64,000 nt of DNA from Moniliophthora roreri (lineage: Eukaryota; Basidiomycota; Agaricomycetes; Agaricales; Marasmiaceae): the NCBI GenBank assembly GCA_001466705.2, contig LATX02000013.1:930001-994000 (forward strand), in the 5' to 3' direction. Each line of letters starts with the position of its first letter. Positions within the stretch are counted from its first letter, which is position 1. The position numbers and the translations under genes are program-made. Under the pieces are notes generated by a model. That model was given only the letters and a program-made list of their open reading frames with translations, was not told where the DNA came from and did no database searches. Positions 36,739-48,691 of the stretch are shown here, one piece after another.

Positions 36739-37485
36739 CACTATGTATGAGGTGTTCTTTTTATGCTATTAATACAAAGGAAATACACTCAGAATACTGC
36801 TATATATTTGCTTCCAGACAACACTCAGAAAATTCTATTAGTTTCAAGTTGTCATCACATATTGAAAACAGCAAGCATACTCTGGATTTTAATTTCCAGA
36901 AGAGTCTGTGTTTTTTTATTATTTTATGATAATGAAATTATAGAATTATCCTTTAATTTTCTGATTACAAATATACTAAATTTTCTGCCTTATAAAATAG
37001 TGAGAAAACATTTAGAAAATAAATATAAGATTTTGAATTTTATATCAAAGGAAACATGTTAAATACAAAAGGAAAACTATATGAAAACTATCTAAAAACT
37101 GCTTTAAAATATAGTGTTTTCACATGATTTTCCTACTATTTTCCTAGTGTTTTCCTAGTGTTTTCTCTGACTTTCCCACAATAGAAAATGTGGAATTTTT
37201 ATCTTATCTTATCAGCATTTTCTGAGGATTTTCAACCAGAGAAAATTTAATGTTTTCTCAGTATAGAAATTATTCTAATATATTGTATTATCTATTAATT
37301 CTCAGAATTTGAAAATTCCATATCTTTTGCTGCTGAAAATTTAGTATTCTCCAGGCATATTCTTGTTGAGAGGACACAATTGAAATTTAGAATTTATATA
37401 TGGTTTTATAAAAATTCTCTTTGCAAGAAGATTAAGTGTTTTCTCAATCAGAAAACCATGTTAAAAGAACACCTTGTACATAGTG
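36739..37485 (+). mobile_element. CACTA-type MITE, copy B
   Basis: Starts CACTATGTATGAGGTG and ends CACCTTGTACATAGTG, flanked by the 3 bp duplication ACT on both sides (36736-36738 and 37486-37488). It sits inside the coding sequence of the HECT-like gene: removing it and one ACT joins PIDIQT to APAPVSL in a single frame, so the insertion disrupted an open reading frame. Confidence 0.85.
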
Positions 37486-38231
37486 ACTGCCCCAGCACCT
37501 GTATCGNATCCAGCACAGCCTCTACATCCCTTCCTCAGGCTTCATCCATTTCCAACTTCTTGACCTCAACTCAGGCCTCATTGATTTCTAGCTTGCTGAC
37601 CTCCACTCAGGCTTCAGTTATCTCTTCAATTACACCCTTCACCTCCCAGCCTCCAGCTTCTGCCATCATGAATGATTCTTTCACACCATCATCTTCCCAC
37701 TCCCAAACTTCTCTGGTTCAGTCCCCAGCAGTTGCTTCAACAATGAGCACCAGTTCTTCCACATTGATGACTCAATCCACCACTTCAAACACCTGAATCC
37801 AACCATACTCGAGTCTGCAGATGTTGAGTGAAGTCGTGAGTGGGAGCCATCTTGTTCAGACAGACAGATCTGGCCCTCTGTCATCTGTACAGAGCTTTGC
37901 TGGCAGCTCGTCTGGGCATCCACACCCGACAATGATGACAGGCTTTCCAAGTCTCATGCAACTCACAAATCGGGAGAAAATGGATCATGTGAGGGAATCT
38001 CTTCCTGTAAAGAGAAAGAAGCAATCCAAAGCAATCAGACCACCGAGTTTGTTGGGTCACTCTTTAGTTCCAAAGATTGGGAATTGCTTAAGATGCACAG
38101 AAGGAGGAGAGGTGGTTGTCAGCCTGGACATTCTGGTCCTCCCACCACAGCCATCTATGAAGGATTGTAAGGTAGCTATCTTTTCAATCTCCTGATGCAG
38201 AGGGCTGAACACCCCTATAGACATTCAAACT

Positions 38232-38978
38232 CACTATGTATGAGGTGTTCTTTTTATGCTATTAATACAAAGGAAATACACTCAGAATACTGCTATATAT
38301 TTGCTTCCAGACAACACTCAGAAAATTCTATTAGTTTCAAGTTGTCATCACATATTGAAAACAGCAAGCATACTCTGGATTTTAATTTCCAGAAGAGTCT
38401 GTGTTTTTTTATTATTTTATGATAATGAAATTATAGAATTATCCTTTAATTTTCTAATTACAAATATACTAAATTTTCTGCCTTATAAAATAGTGAGAAA
38501 ACATTTAGAAAATAAATATAAGATTTTGAATTTTATATCAAAGGAAACATGTTAAATACAAAAGGAAAACTATATGAAAACTATCTAAAAACTGCTTTAA
38601 AATATAGTGTTTTCACATGATTTTCCTACCATTTTCCTAGTGTTTTCCTAGTGTTTTCTCTGACTTTCCCACAATAGAAAATGTGGAATTTTTATCTTAT
38701 CTTATCAGCATTTTCTGAGGATTTTCAACCAGAGAAAATTTAATGTTTTCTCAGTATAGAAATTATTCTAATATATTGTATTATCTATTAATTCTCAGAA
38801 TTTGAAAATTCTATATCTTTTGCTGCTGAAAACTTAGTATTCTCCAGGCATATTCTTTTTGAGAGGACACAATTGAAATTTAGAATTTATATATGGTTTT
38901 ATAAAAATTCTCTTTGCAAGAAGATTAAGTGTTTTCTCAATTAGAAAACCATGTTAAAAGAACACCTTGTACATAGTG
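38232..38978 (+). mobile_element. CACTA-type MITE, copy C (duplicate of B)
   Basis: Same element, same site and same ACT target duplication (38229-38231 and 38979-38981) as copy B, because it lies in the second half of the 1.49 kb duplication. It should not be counted as an independent insertion. Confidence 0.8.
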
Positions 38979-41696
38979 ACTGCCCCAGCACCTGTATCGT
39001 TATGTCAGCCACAAAGCATTCTTTCGTTCAGTGCTGCAGGCTCTTCATCTTACCTTTGCCTTTCCCAACCTGCAAGTTACAACAACAGTTGGTAAGTTAC
39101 TCCAACACCTTACAGACCACCTTTGAGCACAGAGCTATGGCTTTTCGGAGCATTCAGCTCTGCCATCTGCAGCTGCTCTCTTACATGAACATGGGAAGGC
39201 TGAGCAGCTCAAACAAGACCCCAAGGCTTGTGCCTGCAAATGTACAGGTGAGTTCAACGATAGAAGAGCTTCTTCAGAACAATAGGGACTTTGCAATCTC
39301 TAAGTGGGCCATTTCCAGTCATAATACCTTTGAGGTTCATGCCAGTAAGCCAACCATATTCTGCCACTTCACTGGGAGAGTTTGAACTAACTTCATCTAT
39401 TAGTCATTCAGTTTCCTGTTCTGGAAGTGTGCACAAGTCTGTTGTCTCTTGGTCTTGGTGATGAAATGGTTGATCGTGTTTATTGGTGCATTTCTCACTG
39501 GGTATATGGTGCCTTTCAGAATGATTTTGATGCAGTTGATTCTGAGAGCTGGGAACACCTCATTAGTGATCCTGCTCTAGAACAGAGATGTGACCATAGT
39601 GAGGGAAGTCAGTCAGACCAGGAAGAAATCAGTAATCAGGAACATACTTTGCCTGCTTCAACAGCTGACTTGTTTCCAGGAAGAAGAGCAAGTTATTGCT
39701 CAAAGCCTCGTTGCTTTCGACATTGAACCCTCAAGCCCAATTTGGACTCGCTCTCACTTCTAAAATGCACTAGATGGATTGCACTCATCAACCTCAGCAT
39801 CTGCTGCTTCAACTATGAGCATTGCTTATGGAATCATCCTCGGTCTCCACTTCCTCAATGCCATTCTCAGATGATTCCTCCGACCAGGGCAGGGGTGCCT
39901 TAGAGGGACCTCCTCTGAATCAGAGAGCAGTCATAGGATCCATTAGTGACCTAATGCTCTGTTGCTGGCCTGTAGAGGTTTGATGTGCCTTTTGTTTTAC
40001 AGAACAAAGAAGAACTCTAACTCTGGAGTGCTGCATGTGTTCTAAGCTGGGAGCATGAAAAACCAACAATGCCTGTGGATATTGACATTTTCTATGACTT
40101 TGAGCATACCTCTTCAAAACCATCTCTTCTGGTTACCACCAGGTCAACAGTGACCCTTTGAGTGATCTAGAGCTGAAAGGAGAAAGCACCCAAGATTTGG
40201 CAAAGCAGATAGAGGCTATGCTGATTGAAGCCATTGAAAGGAAAGATTTCTTGAAGGTGTTCACTTCTACTCATCACTTTATGCTGTGAGTTCTTTTTCC
40301 CCAATAGCTGCATGAATTACTGATCTTTGTAATAGAGTGGATCAAGAAGAGGACTATGTCATGTCTGGTTCAGGCATTGAACGAGAAGCCATTTTCATCC
40401 TCAATCAAATCTATTTAAAGGAGAGAGAGGCAGAATTTCTGGTGAAGAGGTTGGATGGCTATTCAATGCTTGCTACTATTCCTGAGAGTGCAGCATGCTT
40501 CATGTCAGAAGAGAAGAAGGTAGCTCTTGGCGTCCTAGGAGCAGTTGTCTCTCTGAGCCTCATCTATTGAATGGGTATGGAGCTCTTGAACCTGATACTT
40601 CTTGCATACTGTTACAATGACTGTGACTTGAGAAGCATCACCAATGAGCTGGTTTGGGAATGGCATCTGCAGCTTCACCAGGTCTTGAAGTTGTGGCTCA
40701 CTATAGGCCCGAATGACAGTGTGTAAGGCTTTGCCAGTTACTTCACAACCTATTATAAAATTTCTGTGAGCATTTTATTCGTTTCAGTTTGCTGCTCTTC
40801 TCATTTCTGACAGGTCGATGTTCTCTCAGGCAGAACCCCAAAGATGCACTGTGCATTGGCATGGGAGATGTTGTACAGATCTGTCATCAGAGTAGAGGAT
40901 GCCAACCATCCATATTTTCAGGCATTTCAGAACGGTTTGATGATGCTTTGTGCAAATGGTCACACTATAGCTCAGATAGGCCTTTGTTTCTCTTCTTCAT
41001 GGCTGGCCACATTCTGATGTTCTTTTCAGTTTGCTTTAGCCTATGTCGGTGGCCCAGAGAAATTTGTTGGCACAACCTATGGCTGCTATGTTAAAGGTTA
41101 CAGCAGCTTGCGCTTGGAATATTCCCTTGAGGTTGAACAGAGCACGCTTTCTGAACTTGAGTGGCTGCTAGGCTCTTTTCTGGCTCTTGATGCAACAAAT
41201 TTTACTGGGCTCATGTGTGGCTTTCTGGAAGGATCGGGAGCCCTGTGTGCAAAGCTACTGCAGGAGGCCTCAGAATGCTTCAACTCCCTTGTGGATCTAG
41301 ATGAGATACTACAGCAGACTTTCAGGCTGAGGATGTTCAACTGGGCTGCTACCAGTACACCACATGTCCTCCAGGATAGGGTTTCCACAAAGGTATTTTG
41401 ATCAATTTTAGCAGCCCAAAGCTTGAATCTTATGTTTGGCAAATAGATAAGGGTTGTTGAAGACAACGACATCAAGTATGTGAGCAGCATCTCTATACCA
41501 AACAGACTGGCCTACATCTCACTGGAGGTGATCAAATTTCACACCTGCTCAAGAACCATCACAATGCCAGCTTCCTACCTCATCAAACTTCTCAAAGCAG
41601 AGTATGATCCAGAGTCAGAGGTCGGTGATATGCATAACTTTTACCTTTTATTTCACATGCAAATAGAGAATATTTTGCACTTTTATGGTTGGAAAT

Positions 41697-43821
41697 GACA
41701 TATACAAGGGAATTGAGGGACTAGTGTGAGCTCTGAGCAGCTAGTTAAAGCGAGTAGTAGAGAAGGATACAAAATATTAGCAGAGTAATGGTTGATGGTA
41801 GGCCATACAAGGGTACCCGACCACTGCTAGTATGAAAATAAACAGCAAATCTGAACACAGAGGAGCATTCCGAAACCTGTAGGGAAACACACCACATCAC
41901 ACCTCTCTATCGAAAGTGTACCAAAGGGAATATTTTAATTTTTAACAATATTTTCAAACCACACCCAACTTGAAGGAAGAATAAAAGCCTTCGATGATAC
42001 ATCAACAAGAATATTACTGAGAAACGGATATGAAACAGAGAATGACAAATTATCAGCGGGGGATACTCGAGATACTGATAATCAAATTAGAGGAATGAAA
42101 TAGATGATCGGTTACCAAAAAGGTGCCTGTATCACGGAAAGCAGAAGACAAAGCTGTATGACGAGAAGATAGCACGGCTAAGCTTACACATACACTTTAG
42201 AGGAGAAATGGAAGCATATTACGTGTCCACAGAGCAGATGACAATAGATGGAGAAGGAAGGAACCATGTGGAGTGGCATGGAAGTATAATATTTTCAAAT
42301 GGAGTTGGAAGGAGAGCCGTTTGATCGAGGAAATTGCAAACAATTAGTGTCAGGAGACTGTGCAATCGTCATAGAAAAAGAATAAAAGAGATTATGGCTA
42401 CAAAGCCTGACTACAATTGGACACTGTGACAGAGAAATTACCAAACACAGCTCAGTTTATATAATATTTAGCACCCGACTCAGTTTTATTTGTATGTGTG
42501 ACAGATATATTAGACTATTTATGTTGTAGGGTATATAAGGGGATGTGTTTTGTAGGTGGAAAGCAGGAGAAATACTGCCCACTGATTACCAGAGTGTATG
42601 ACGTTGTTGTTCAGGTAGAAGAGNGAGGACTAGTGTGAGCCCTGAGCAGCTAGTCAAAGCGAGTAGTAGAGAAGGATACAAAATATTAGCAGAGTAATGG
42701 TTGATGGTAGGCCATACAAGGGTACCCGACCACTGCTAGTATGAAAATAAACAGCAAATCTGAACACAGAGGAGCATTCCGAAACCTGTAGGGAAACACA
42801 CCACATCACACCTCTCTATCGAAAGTGTACCAAAGGGAATATTTTAATTTTTAACAATATTTTCAAACCACACCCAACTTGAAGGAAGAATAAAAGCCTT
42901 CGATGATACATCAACAAGAATATTACTGAGAAACGGATATGAAACAGAGAATGACAAATTATCAGCGGGGGATACTCGAGATACTGATAATCAAATTAGA
43001 GGAATGAAATAGATGATCGGTTACCAAAAAGGTGCCTGTATCACGGAAAGCAGAAGACAAAGCTGTATGACGAGAAGATAGCACGGCTAAGCTTACACAT
43101 ACACTTTAGAGGAGAAATGGAAGCATATTACGTGTCCACAGAGCAGATGACAATAGATGGAGAAGGAAGGAACCATGTGGAGTGGCATGGAAGTATAATA
43201 TTTTCAAATGGAGTCAGAAGGAGAGCTGTTTGATCAAGAAAATTGCAAATGATTAGTGTCAGGAGACTGCGCAATCATCATAGAAAAAGAATAAAAGAGA
43301 TTATGGCTATGAAGCCTGACTACAATTGGACACTGTGACAGAGAAATTACCAAACACAGCTCAGTTTATATAATATTTAGCACCTGACTCAGTTTTATTT
43401 GTATGTGTGACAGATATATTAGATTATTTATATTGTAGAGTATATAAGAGGACGTGTTTTGTAGGTGGAAAGCAGGAGAGATACTGCCCACCGATTACCA
43501 GAGTGTATGACATTGTTATTCAGATAGAAGAGCTACCAGCAATCAGTATTTTTCAACCACTTTGGGCCCTAGCTTATTTAGTTGTGCAAGAGGCACAGGC
43601 TAGTTGAGACCTGAGACCCAAACCAGAGATCTAAATAAAAGCTAGGAAGAGCTTAGTTTTTAACGCAAGAGGCGTGTTTTCTGATAAGAAGAATATTGTA
43701 TCAGTTTNCCTCTTGAGAATTGTTGCAGAACATAGCTAAGAGGGCTATATTCAGGTACAAGAGGTACCTTTGTTCTTGCTTAGAAGAAGTTTATTCTTTG
43801 GGCAGTTTTCTGGTGGAACAT
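41697..43821 (+). repeat. LTR, represented by overlapping fragments
   Basis: Starts TGACATATACAAGGG and ends TGGTGGAACA. The segment from GGACTAGTGTGAGC to GTAGAAGAG occurs twice (about 41722-42623 and 42625-43535) around the N at 42624 with scattered differences. A TATA-like GTATATAAG (about 43440) and an AATAAAAGC signal (about 43634) lie in the expected order. Allowing for the duplication, the true LTR is about 1.2-1.4 kb. A second N at 43708 removes roughly 90 bp that are present in the copy at 44595. Confidence 0.6.
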
Positions 43822-44280
43822 CGATACCAGTATTTGCTTTGAAGTGATTAATAAAACTATAAACCCATAAGTATTATACAAAACGAACACCAAATCTCGA
43901 TCTGAGAAGTTGTTTTGAAGGCATTCATCTCTGAACTACTAAGCGAGACATTGAGAAATTTTTCTTGACATTGTGGTAACAGTGAACCATGCCGAACCAA
44001 CTTGCAAACAAAACTGAGAATCAAGAACTTATATATATACCTTTTTCTGGGGTATTTTGGCACCACAGGCCTTGTGTTTTCATAGTAGAGGCATAGGTTT
44101 TTGAGCATCTTCACCAGGCTACCTAGTAGATAATAAGCATTGATTTTGAGCACAGAATGGGATAAGTACCATGAACACAAATCTGAATGCTCTGAGCCAT
44201 AATACAGACTAAGGCCTCGAGGAGTCTGACTTGTTTGCTTAGTGCTAGAGTAACTAGTGGGAGCAAAGTCTGCACATGTC
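43822..44280 (+). mobile_element. retroelement internal leader
   Basis: Sequence following the LTR end (TCGATACCAGTATTTGC) and repeated after the other LTR copy at about 45005-45298. The copies part company at about 44119 (ACCAGG|CTACC here, ATCAGG|GACG there). The 141-codon minus-strand frame in this stretch lies in repeat DNA and has no known domain. Confidence 0.4.
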
Positions 44281-44440
44281 ATCTGAGGTCGTGCTTCCCA
44301 CTGAATGACATCCAGCTCCCTGACTTGGACCCACTATTGTTCTGATTTAGGACAATAAAGACAACCCCAGCAAGAAGTTTCTGATGGATATGTCCACAGA
44401 GTATAAAATCAGTTTTGTCCTCTCCACCAACTCTTAAATC

Positions 44441-44546
44441 ATGCCACCAGAACACATCTTGTCAAGGAGGCAATCATTTCGAGAGGCTCTTTCATTGGCT
44501 GAGAACATCCTCATTCTTGCTGGTGCAGGTCTATCTGCAGCCTCAG
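44441..44546 (+). pseudogene. sirtuin (Sir2-type deacylase) first exon, truncated
   Basis: Reads MPPEHILSRRQSFREALSLA and then ENILILAGAGLSAASG, ending at a GTACAT donor in the phase expected before G-I-P-T-F. The GAGLSAASG block is the NAD-binding signature at the N-terminus of sirtuins, most like the SIRT5/class III group. A TATA-like AGTATAAAATC lies about 45 bp upstream. About 48 bp into the intron an N (44594) is followed by unrelated LTR sequence, so the rest of the gene is absent here. It may be a genuine captured or displaced gene, or a contig end. Confidence 0.65.
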
Positions 44547-44594
44547 GTACATGTTTTCGCATTACAGCACAAACTCTCACTTCAATTAACATCN

Positions 44595-45298
44595 TGACAT
44601 TGTTATTCAGATAGAAGAGCTACCAGCAATCAGTATTTTTCAACCACTTTGGGCCCTAGCTTATTTAGTTGTGCAAGAGGCACAGGCTAGTTGAGACCTG
44701 AGATTGTAACCCAAACCAGAGATATAAATAAAAGCTAGGAAGAGCTTAGTTTTTAACGCAAGAGGCGTGTTTTCTGATAAGAAGAATATTGTATCAGTTT
44801 ACCAAGAGGGTAGCTGATGTGCATCAGTATAGTCTGGTGTTTTGATGTGAATCAGAGAGGGTTTCAGGCTAGCAGTGTCTAGAAGATTTGTCCTCTTGAG
44901 AATCGTTGCAGAACATAGCTAAGAGGGCTATATTCAGGTACAAGAGGTACCTTTGTTCTCGCTTAGAAGAAGTTTATTCTTTGGGCAGTTTTCTGGTTGA
45001 ACATTGATACCAGTATTTGCTTTGAAGTGATTAATAAAACTATAAACCCATAAATATTATACAAAAAGAACACCAATCTCGATCTGAGAAGTTGTTTTTG
45101 AAGGCATTCATCTCTGAACTACTGAGCAAGACATTGAGAAATTATTCTTGACATTGCAGTAACAGTGAACCACACTGAACCAACTTGCAAACAAAGCTGA
45201 GAATCAAGAACTTATATATATACCTTTTTCAGGGGTATTTTGGCACCACAGGCCTTGTGTTTTCATAGTAGAGGCATATGTTTTTGAGCATCTTCATC
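44595..45298 (+). repeat. second LTR fragment with internal leader
   Basis: Begins directly after an N with TGACATTGTTATTCAGATAG, matching 43508 onward, and includes the segment missing at the N at 43708 (about 44800-44890). The LTR end is at TTCTGGTTGAACA (about 45003), followed by the same leader. Confidence 0.6.
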
Positions 45299-46880
45299 AG
45301 GGACGTATCAATGGCAATTCATCATTGGCTGTTGGTTTCTATCTTGGATAATGTTGGAGAGAACAACATGATTTAGTTTATCAATCATCTGCCTGTTTTC
45401 TTGAAGTGTGCCATTTATAAACTGTACTATTGAATGCAATTTGTCCCAGAAAGTTTTGCTTGAACAACGTCAGGGGTGAAACTCAATCATATCTTGCAAC
45501 TGCTAGATAGTGGGTCTATTCTTGAGGCAGTGACACGAATGGGGTATGTTAAGACACTCAACTCTAGTGTAACATTGGGTTTATCATTCGCTGGCATCCT
45601 GATCCCTTGCAGTGCTGCCTGCTCAGGCCATGGCTTCATTGTGGTCCCTGTCATAGCTCTCCAGGGTCTGTCCATTGGCCAAATGTGATCAGGTCAATGC
45701 AACTGGTGGTGATTGAGGCCTGTAGAAACCGCATCCCTCCTTACAGTCTGTTTTGATTCCATCATCAGGACCTGCAACCCTCTGGACATCGGGGCTCTGA
45801 GTTGCAAGCAAAGGCAGATCGTAAAGCTGGTCCCAACTGGGCCATCATGGTCCACAAAAATCACAATCAATGGGATCTTGGCGCAATGGCTTGGGGCTCC
45901 AACCCCAAGCATCTTGCAAGCCTCAAAGAGAGGTCATGAAGAGCATTCTCAAGCAATTGTGGATTGAGGTCGACTTGGGGACAATCGGTGATCATTGGGG
46001 CCAAAGGAGCACCACATGGGCAATCGATGGCCTGAGCCTGCTTGAGCAGCTGTAACTAAGAGGAGATTATGTGGTTTTGAGAACAAAGCTTGGAAGTGTG
46101 TATGCAGGCATCAATGGCCTTGAAAACCTCACTGTTGTTGGGCTTGTGGAGGCCTCCAAGGTCAAACAATGCCTTGGGGACTGTTGATTTGAATGGCAAC
46201 ATGGGTGCCTCAACTCTCATCAAGCCAATTGAAAACCCTGATGGAACATGAGAGGGTTGAGTTATGTGTGCCCCTCGTAGATGGCCTGTTGATGGGCCTT
46301 GTATGCATCTCCATGCTCTTGGCATCCAATGGGATTAAATGGGCCAGTGATTGGTTTGGAAGCAAACTCCAACTGTGTGCTTGAATGTCAGGCTGGGCTC
46401 GTCATGACAGGCTACTTTCAGGTCAGAAATCAGTTAGAAGAGACCAGATGAGGACGCACCTTGGCTATGGCTGTAATTTTGAACCCTGATACCCAATGTC
46501 ACCCTCTTGGCTTCTGTTTTGTGAGATCAACAGACCCGTTCCCTGAAGCACCCCTCTTCCGTCTGGCAGAGGGAACCACAATCCTTTCAGCATCATCAGG
46601 GTGCTTTGATGATTTGGGGGCTGCAGTGAGGCCCAACAATCATGAAGGGTGAAAGTAAAAGAAGCGTCACACCAACAAAACACAACATGTGATCATGTGT
46701 GCCTATGATGTGCCAGTTCCTTACTCCCATGAGTGGCTCAGGAAGGTAGTTGTAAATTGCCTGTTAAAAGGACCCTGCTGATTGAGTTTCTACAGAGAAG
46801 CCTCAGACATGACATCTGAATGCAATGATGACCAAAGTAATGGTCATGATCTTAAAGTAGAGCTTTGAAGGGAGAGAAAT
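45299..46880. other. no assignable gene
   Basis: Moderately GC-rich but CpG-poor sequence with short open frames on both strands (for example 45476-45688 plus and 46056-46325 minus). The absence of long stops suggests old coding DNA, yet none of the frames shows a motif I recognise. Confidence 0.35.
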
Positions 46881-46901
46881 AGACACACAACTGTTAACAG
46901 G

Positions 46902-48470
46902 ATGCCCACTGAAATACTCACAGCTGTGTTCCTCCTCTTTGTTGCATCAACCCAGGGGTCCTCGCTGTTTCTTCTTGCTTCAATTTGCATACACTGGAGG
47001 GCAGTGGCATTGAATTTTCCACCACTTTGGGCGTTTCTTTTCTTTAATTTTCCAATGGATTGTATGAAGACAATGCTCTGGCAGATGAGATTTGGCTCCC
47101 TGTCCATTTCTGCTACCCAGGAGTGCACACTTTACACAGAAGTTGGGGAGTTTTGGAGAACAGCAGAGTACTGGAGGAGAGCAGATGATCTGCTGGAGCC
47201 AGAGAGCATCAAGCTACTGTCAAAGGTTCTTTCAGAGCAGAGCTCACAAATAAAGAGCCTGTCACTTCAATTAGACAGGGCAGGACTTGACAAAGCCTGC
47301 AAGTCTCAGATACATCAGTTTCCAGATCTCAGAGCATTGGCCCTTACTGCGATAGCTAAAAGACTGGTCCCATTCAATTTCAGCCGTCCAAACTGTCACT
47401 TAGAGGCCCTCAGCCTTGATTGCATAGACTTTCCCTGAAACATTGGTGTCTTTAGCAGCTCGTTAAACTCTCTCTCAATCATTTTACCTGGATGTAAACT
47501 CAATCTCAACAAGCTGCTTGACATTTTGACAGGGTGCCAGAACCTAGAGGCATTGACCCTTACTGGATTTGAGCTTGCAGATCCAAACTCAACTTGTGAA
47601 AGGGTTGTTGAACTCTCTAGGCTTCACAAGCTGACTTGTTCGTCTTTGAATGGCAGCCTTTGGGTGAGCCTTGCAAAGCAACTGAGCCTCAAGACAAGTG
47701 CTCACCTGACTTATCACTCAGCCTTTGCTTCCCACTCTCGCTCACTTGCTAGAATGCAAGAAGTGATCAGAAACTGGCTGGATGGAGAATCAGCAGATTT
47801 CCTTGAAGTGGAAATCAACATAGTCTTTGTCACAACCCTGCTAGAAGAGGATGGCTCCAATAACCAGCTGGAATTGGACTTGCACATGGAGCGGTGCCCT
47901 CAGTTGCAGTGGTTCGTAGAGACAGTTGTGAATGGTTTAGCAGTGGATCAGCTTGAGCTTGTACTGAAGGAAAGAGAAGACAAAGGTGCCAACAGTGGCA
48001 TTGTGTTTGAAAGAACAGAGGATTTGCTTCAAATCACTGAAGCCCTTCCTCTTCACAACCTGCACATCCTCTCCCTTAAATTCATCTCCCCCTTCCTTCA
48101 ACCAGATCTTAGCACAATGCTACTCTTTGCTGCACTACCAAAGCTGACCAGAATTGACCTAGAAGGATGGGTTCCCAGCTTATTCTATGATGCACTTTCT
48201 GGAAAACAGCAGGCCTGGAGCTGCTTTCCAGAGCTAGTGACTCTCAGGATCAGACCATGGTCTAAAGTTACAGGAGAGGCTCTTCTGGAGGTGTTAAGGG
48301 TTTGGGTGGTGAAAGGGCCCCTCCTACACCACCTTGTTATTGGAGCAGGCTTCTTTTCACAAAGTTTGACAGTAGAGCTATAGTGTGTGGTCAAATCAGT
48401 GAAGGAGAAAAGCCTGGATAGGCTTGAAGATAGTGAAGATGAAGAAGATGAAGAGAGTGAAGAGAACTAA
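46902..48470 (+). pseudogene. F-box/LRR-like protein, two premature stops
   Basis: A single frame of 523 codons from MPTEILTAVFLLFVASTQG, the start of an F-box-like domain as found in basidiomycete F-box proteins (L-P-x-E-I-L ... W-R-x-V-A ... P-x-L-W), through Leu-rich repeats to an acidic tail EDSEDEEDEESEEN. F-box proteins recruit substrates to SCF ubiquitin ligases. Only two stops break the frame, TGA at 47436 and TAG at 48381; no frameshift is needed. It converges with the related gene on the other strand at 48692-50500. Confidence 0.65.
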
Positions 48471-48691
48471 GGGCAATGGACATGCCCATGTAGATGTATG
48501 CTTTTCTTGATGGCCCAGATGCCTTTGCACACTTTCTTGGCCTCAAAAACACACTGTGACTATGACTCCCATTTTAATGACAATGAACTGCATTCCAGAC
48601 AGCTTAAATTCAAGGCCTTCTAATTCTAGTTACCTGAGTTACAATCACAACCATTCTGGAGCCAGGCCTATGAATAGGGCTGTACAAAGCT

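Larger units (their letters stand above)
36015..38999 (+). repeat. 1.49 kb tandem duplication around a single N
   Basis: 36015-37506 and 37508-38999 are both 1492 bp, start ATCCAGCACAGCC and end CACCTGTATCG, and differ by only a few bases, all that I noticed within the MITE (for example CCTACTATT versus CCTACCATT). The lone N at 37507 sits exactly at the junction. This is what joining two alleles or contig ends looks like, so the real chromosome probably has one copy. Confidence 0.8.
35830..41690 (+). pseudogene. HECT-like TE-associated gene, interrupted
   Basis: A large multi-exon plus-strand gene of a family common in mushroom genomes and usually named HECT-domain-like; I assign it from remembered sequence order. 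N-terminal: Ser/Thr/Pro-rich low complexity with two SxLTSTQAS repeats (about 36060-36130), then PVKRKKQSKAIRPPSLLGH (about 36500). After the MITE: LQQLVSYSNTLQTTFEHRAM (about 39090). Middle: DYVMSGSGIEREAIFILNQI and AEFLVKRLDGYS (40337-40570). C-terminal: YVGGPEKFVGTTYGCYVKGY (about 41040-41100), LEYSLEVEQSTLSELEWLLG, and FHTCSRTITMPASYLIKLL (about 41540). GT-AG introns separate many blocks. In-frame stops and the inserted MITE make it non-functional. Part of it (36015-37506) is present twice around an N. Confidence 0.5.

Noticed and set aside
43857..44282. 141-codon minus-strand frame as a gene
   Set aside because: It lies in the repeated retroelement leader that is also present at about 45005-45298, and shows no conserved domain.
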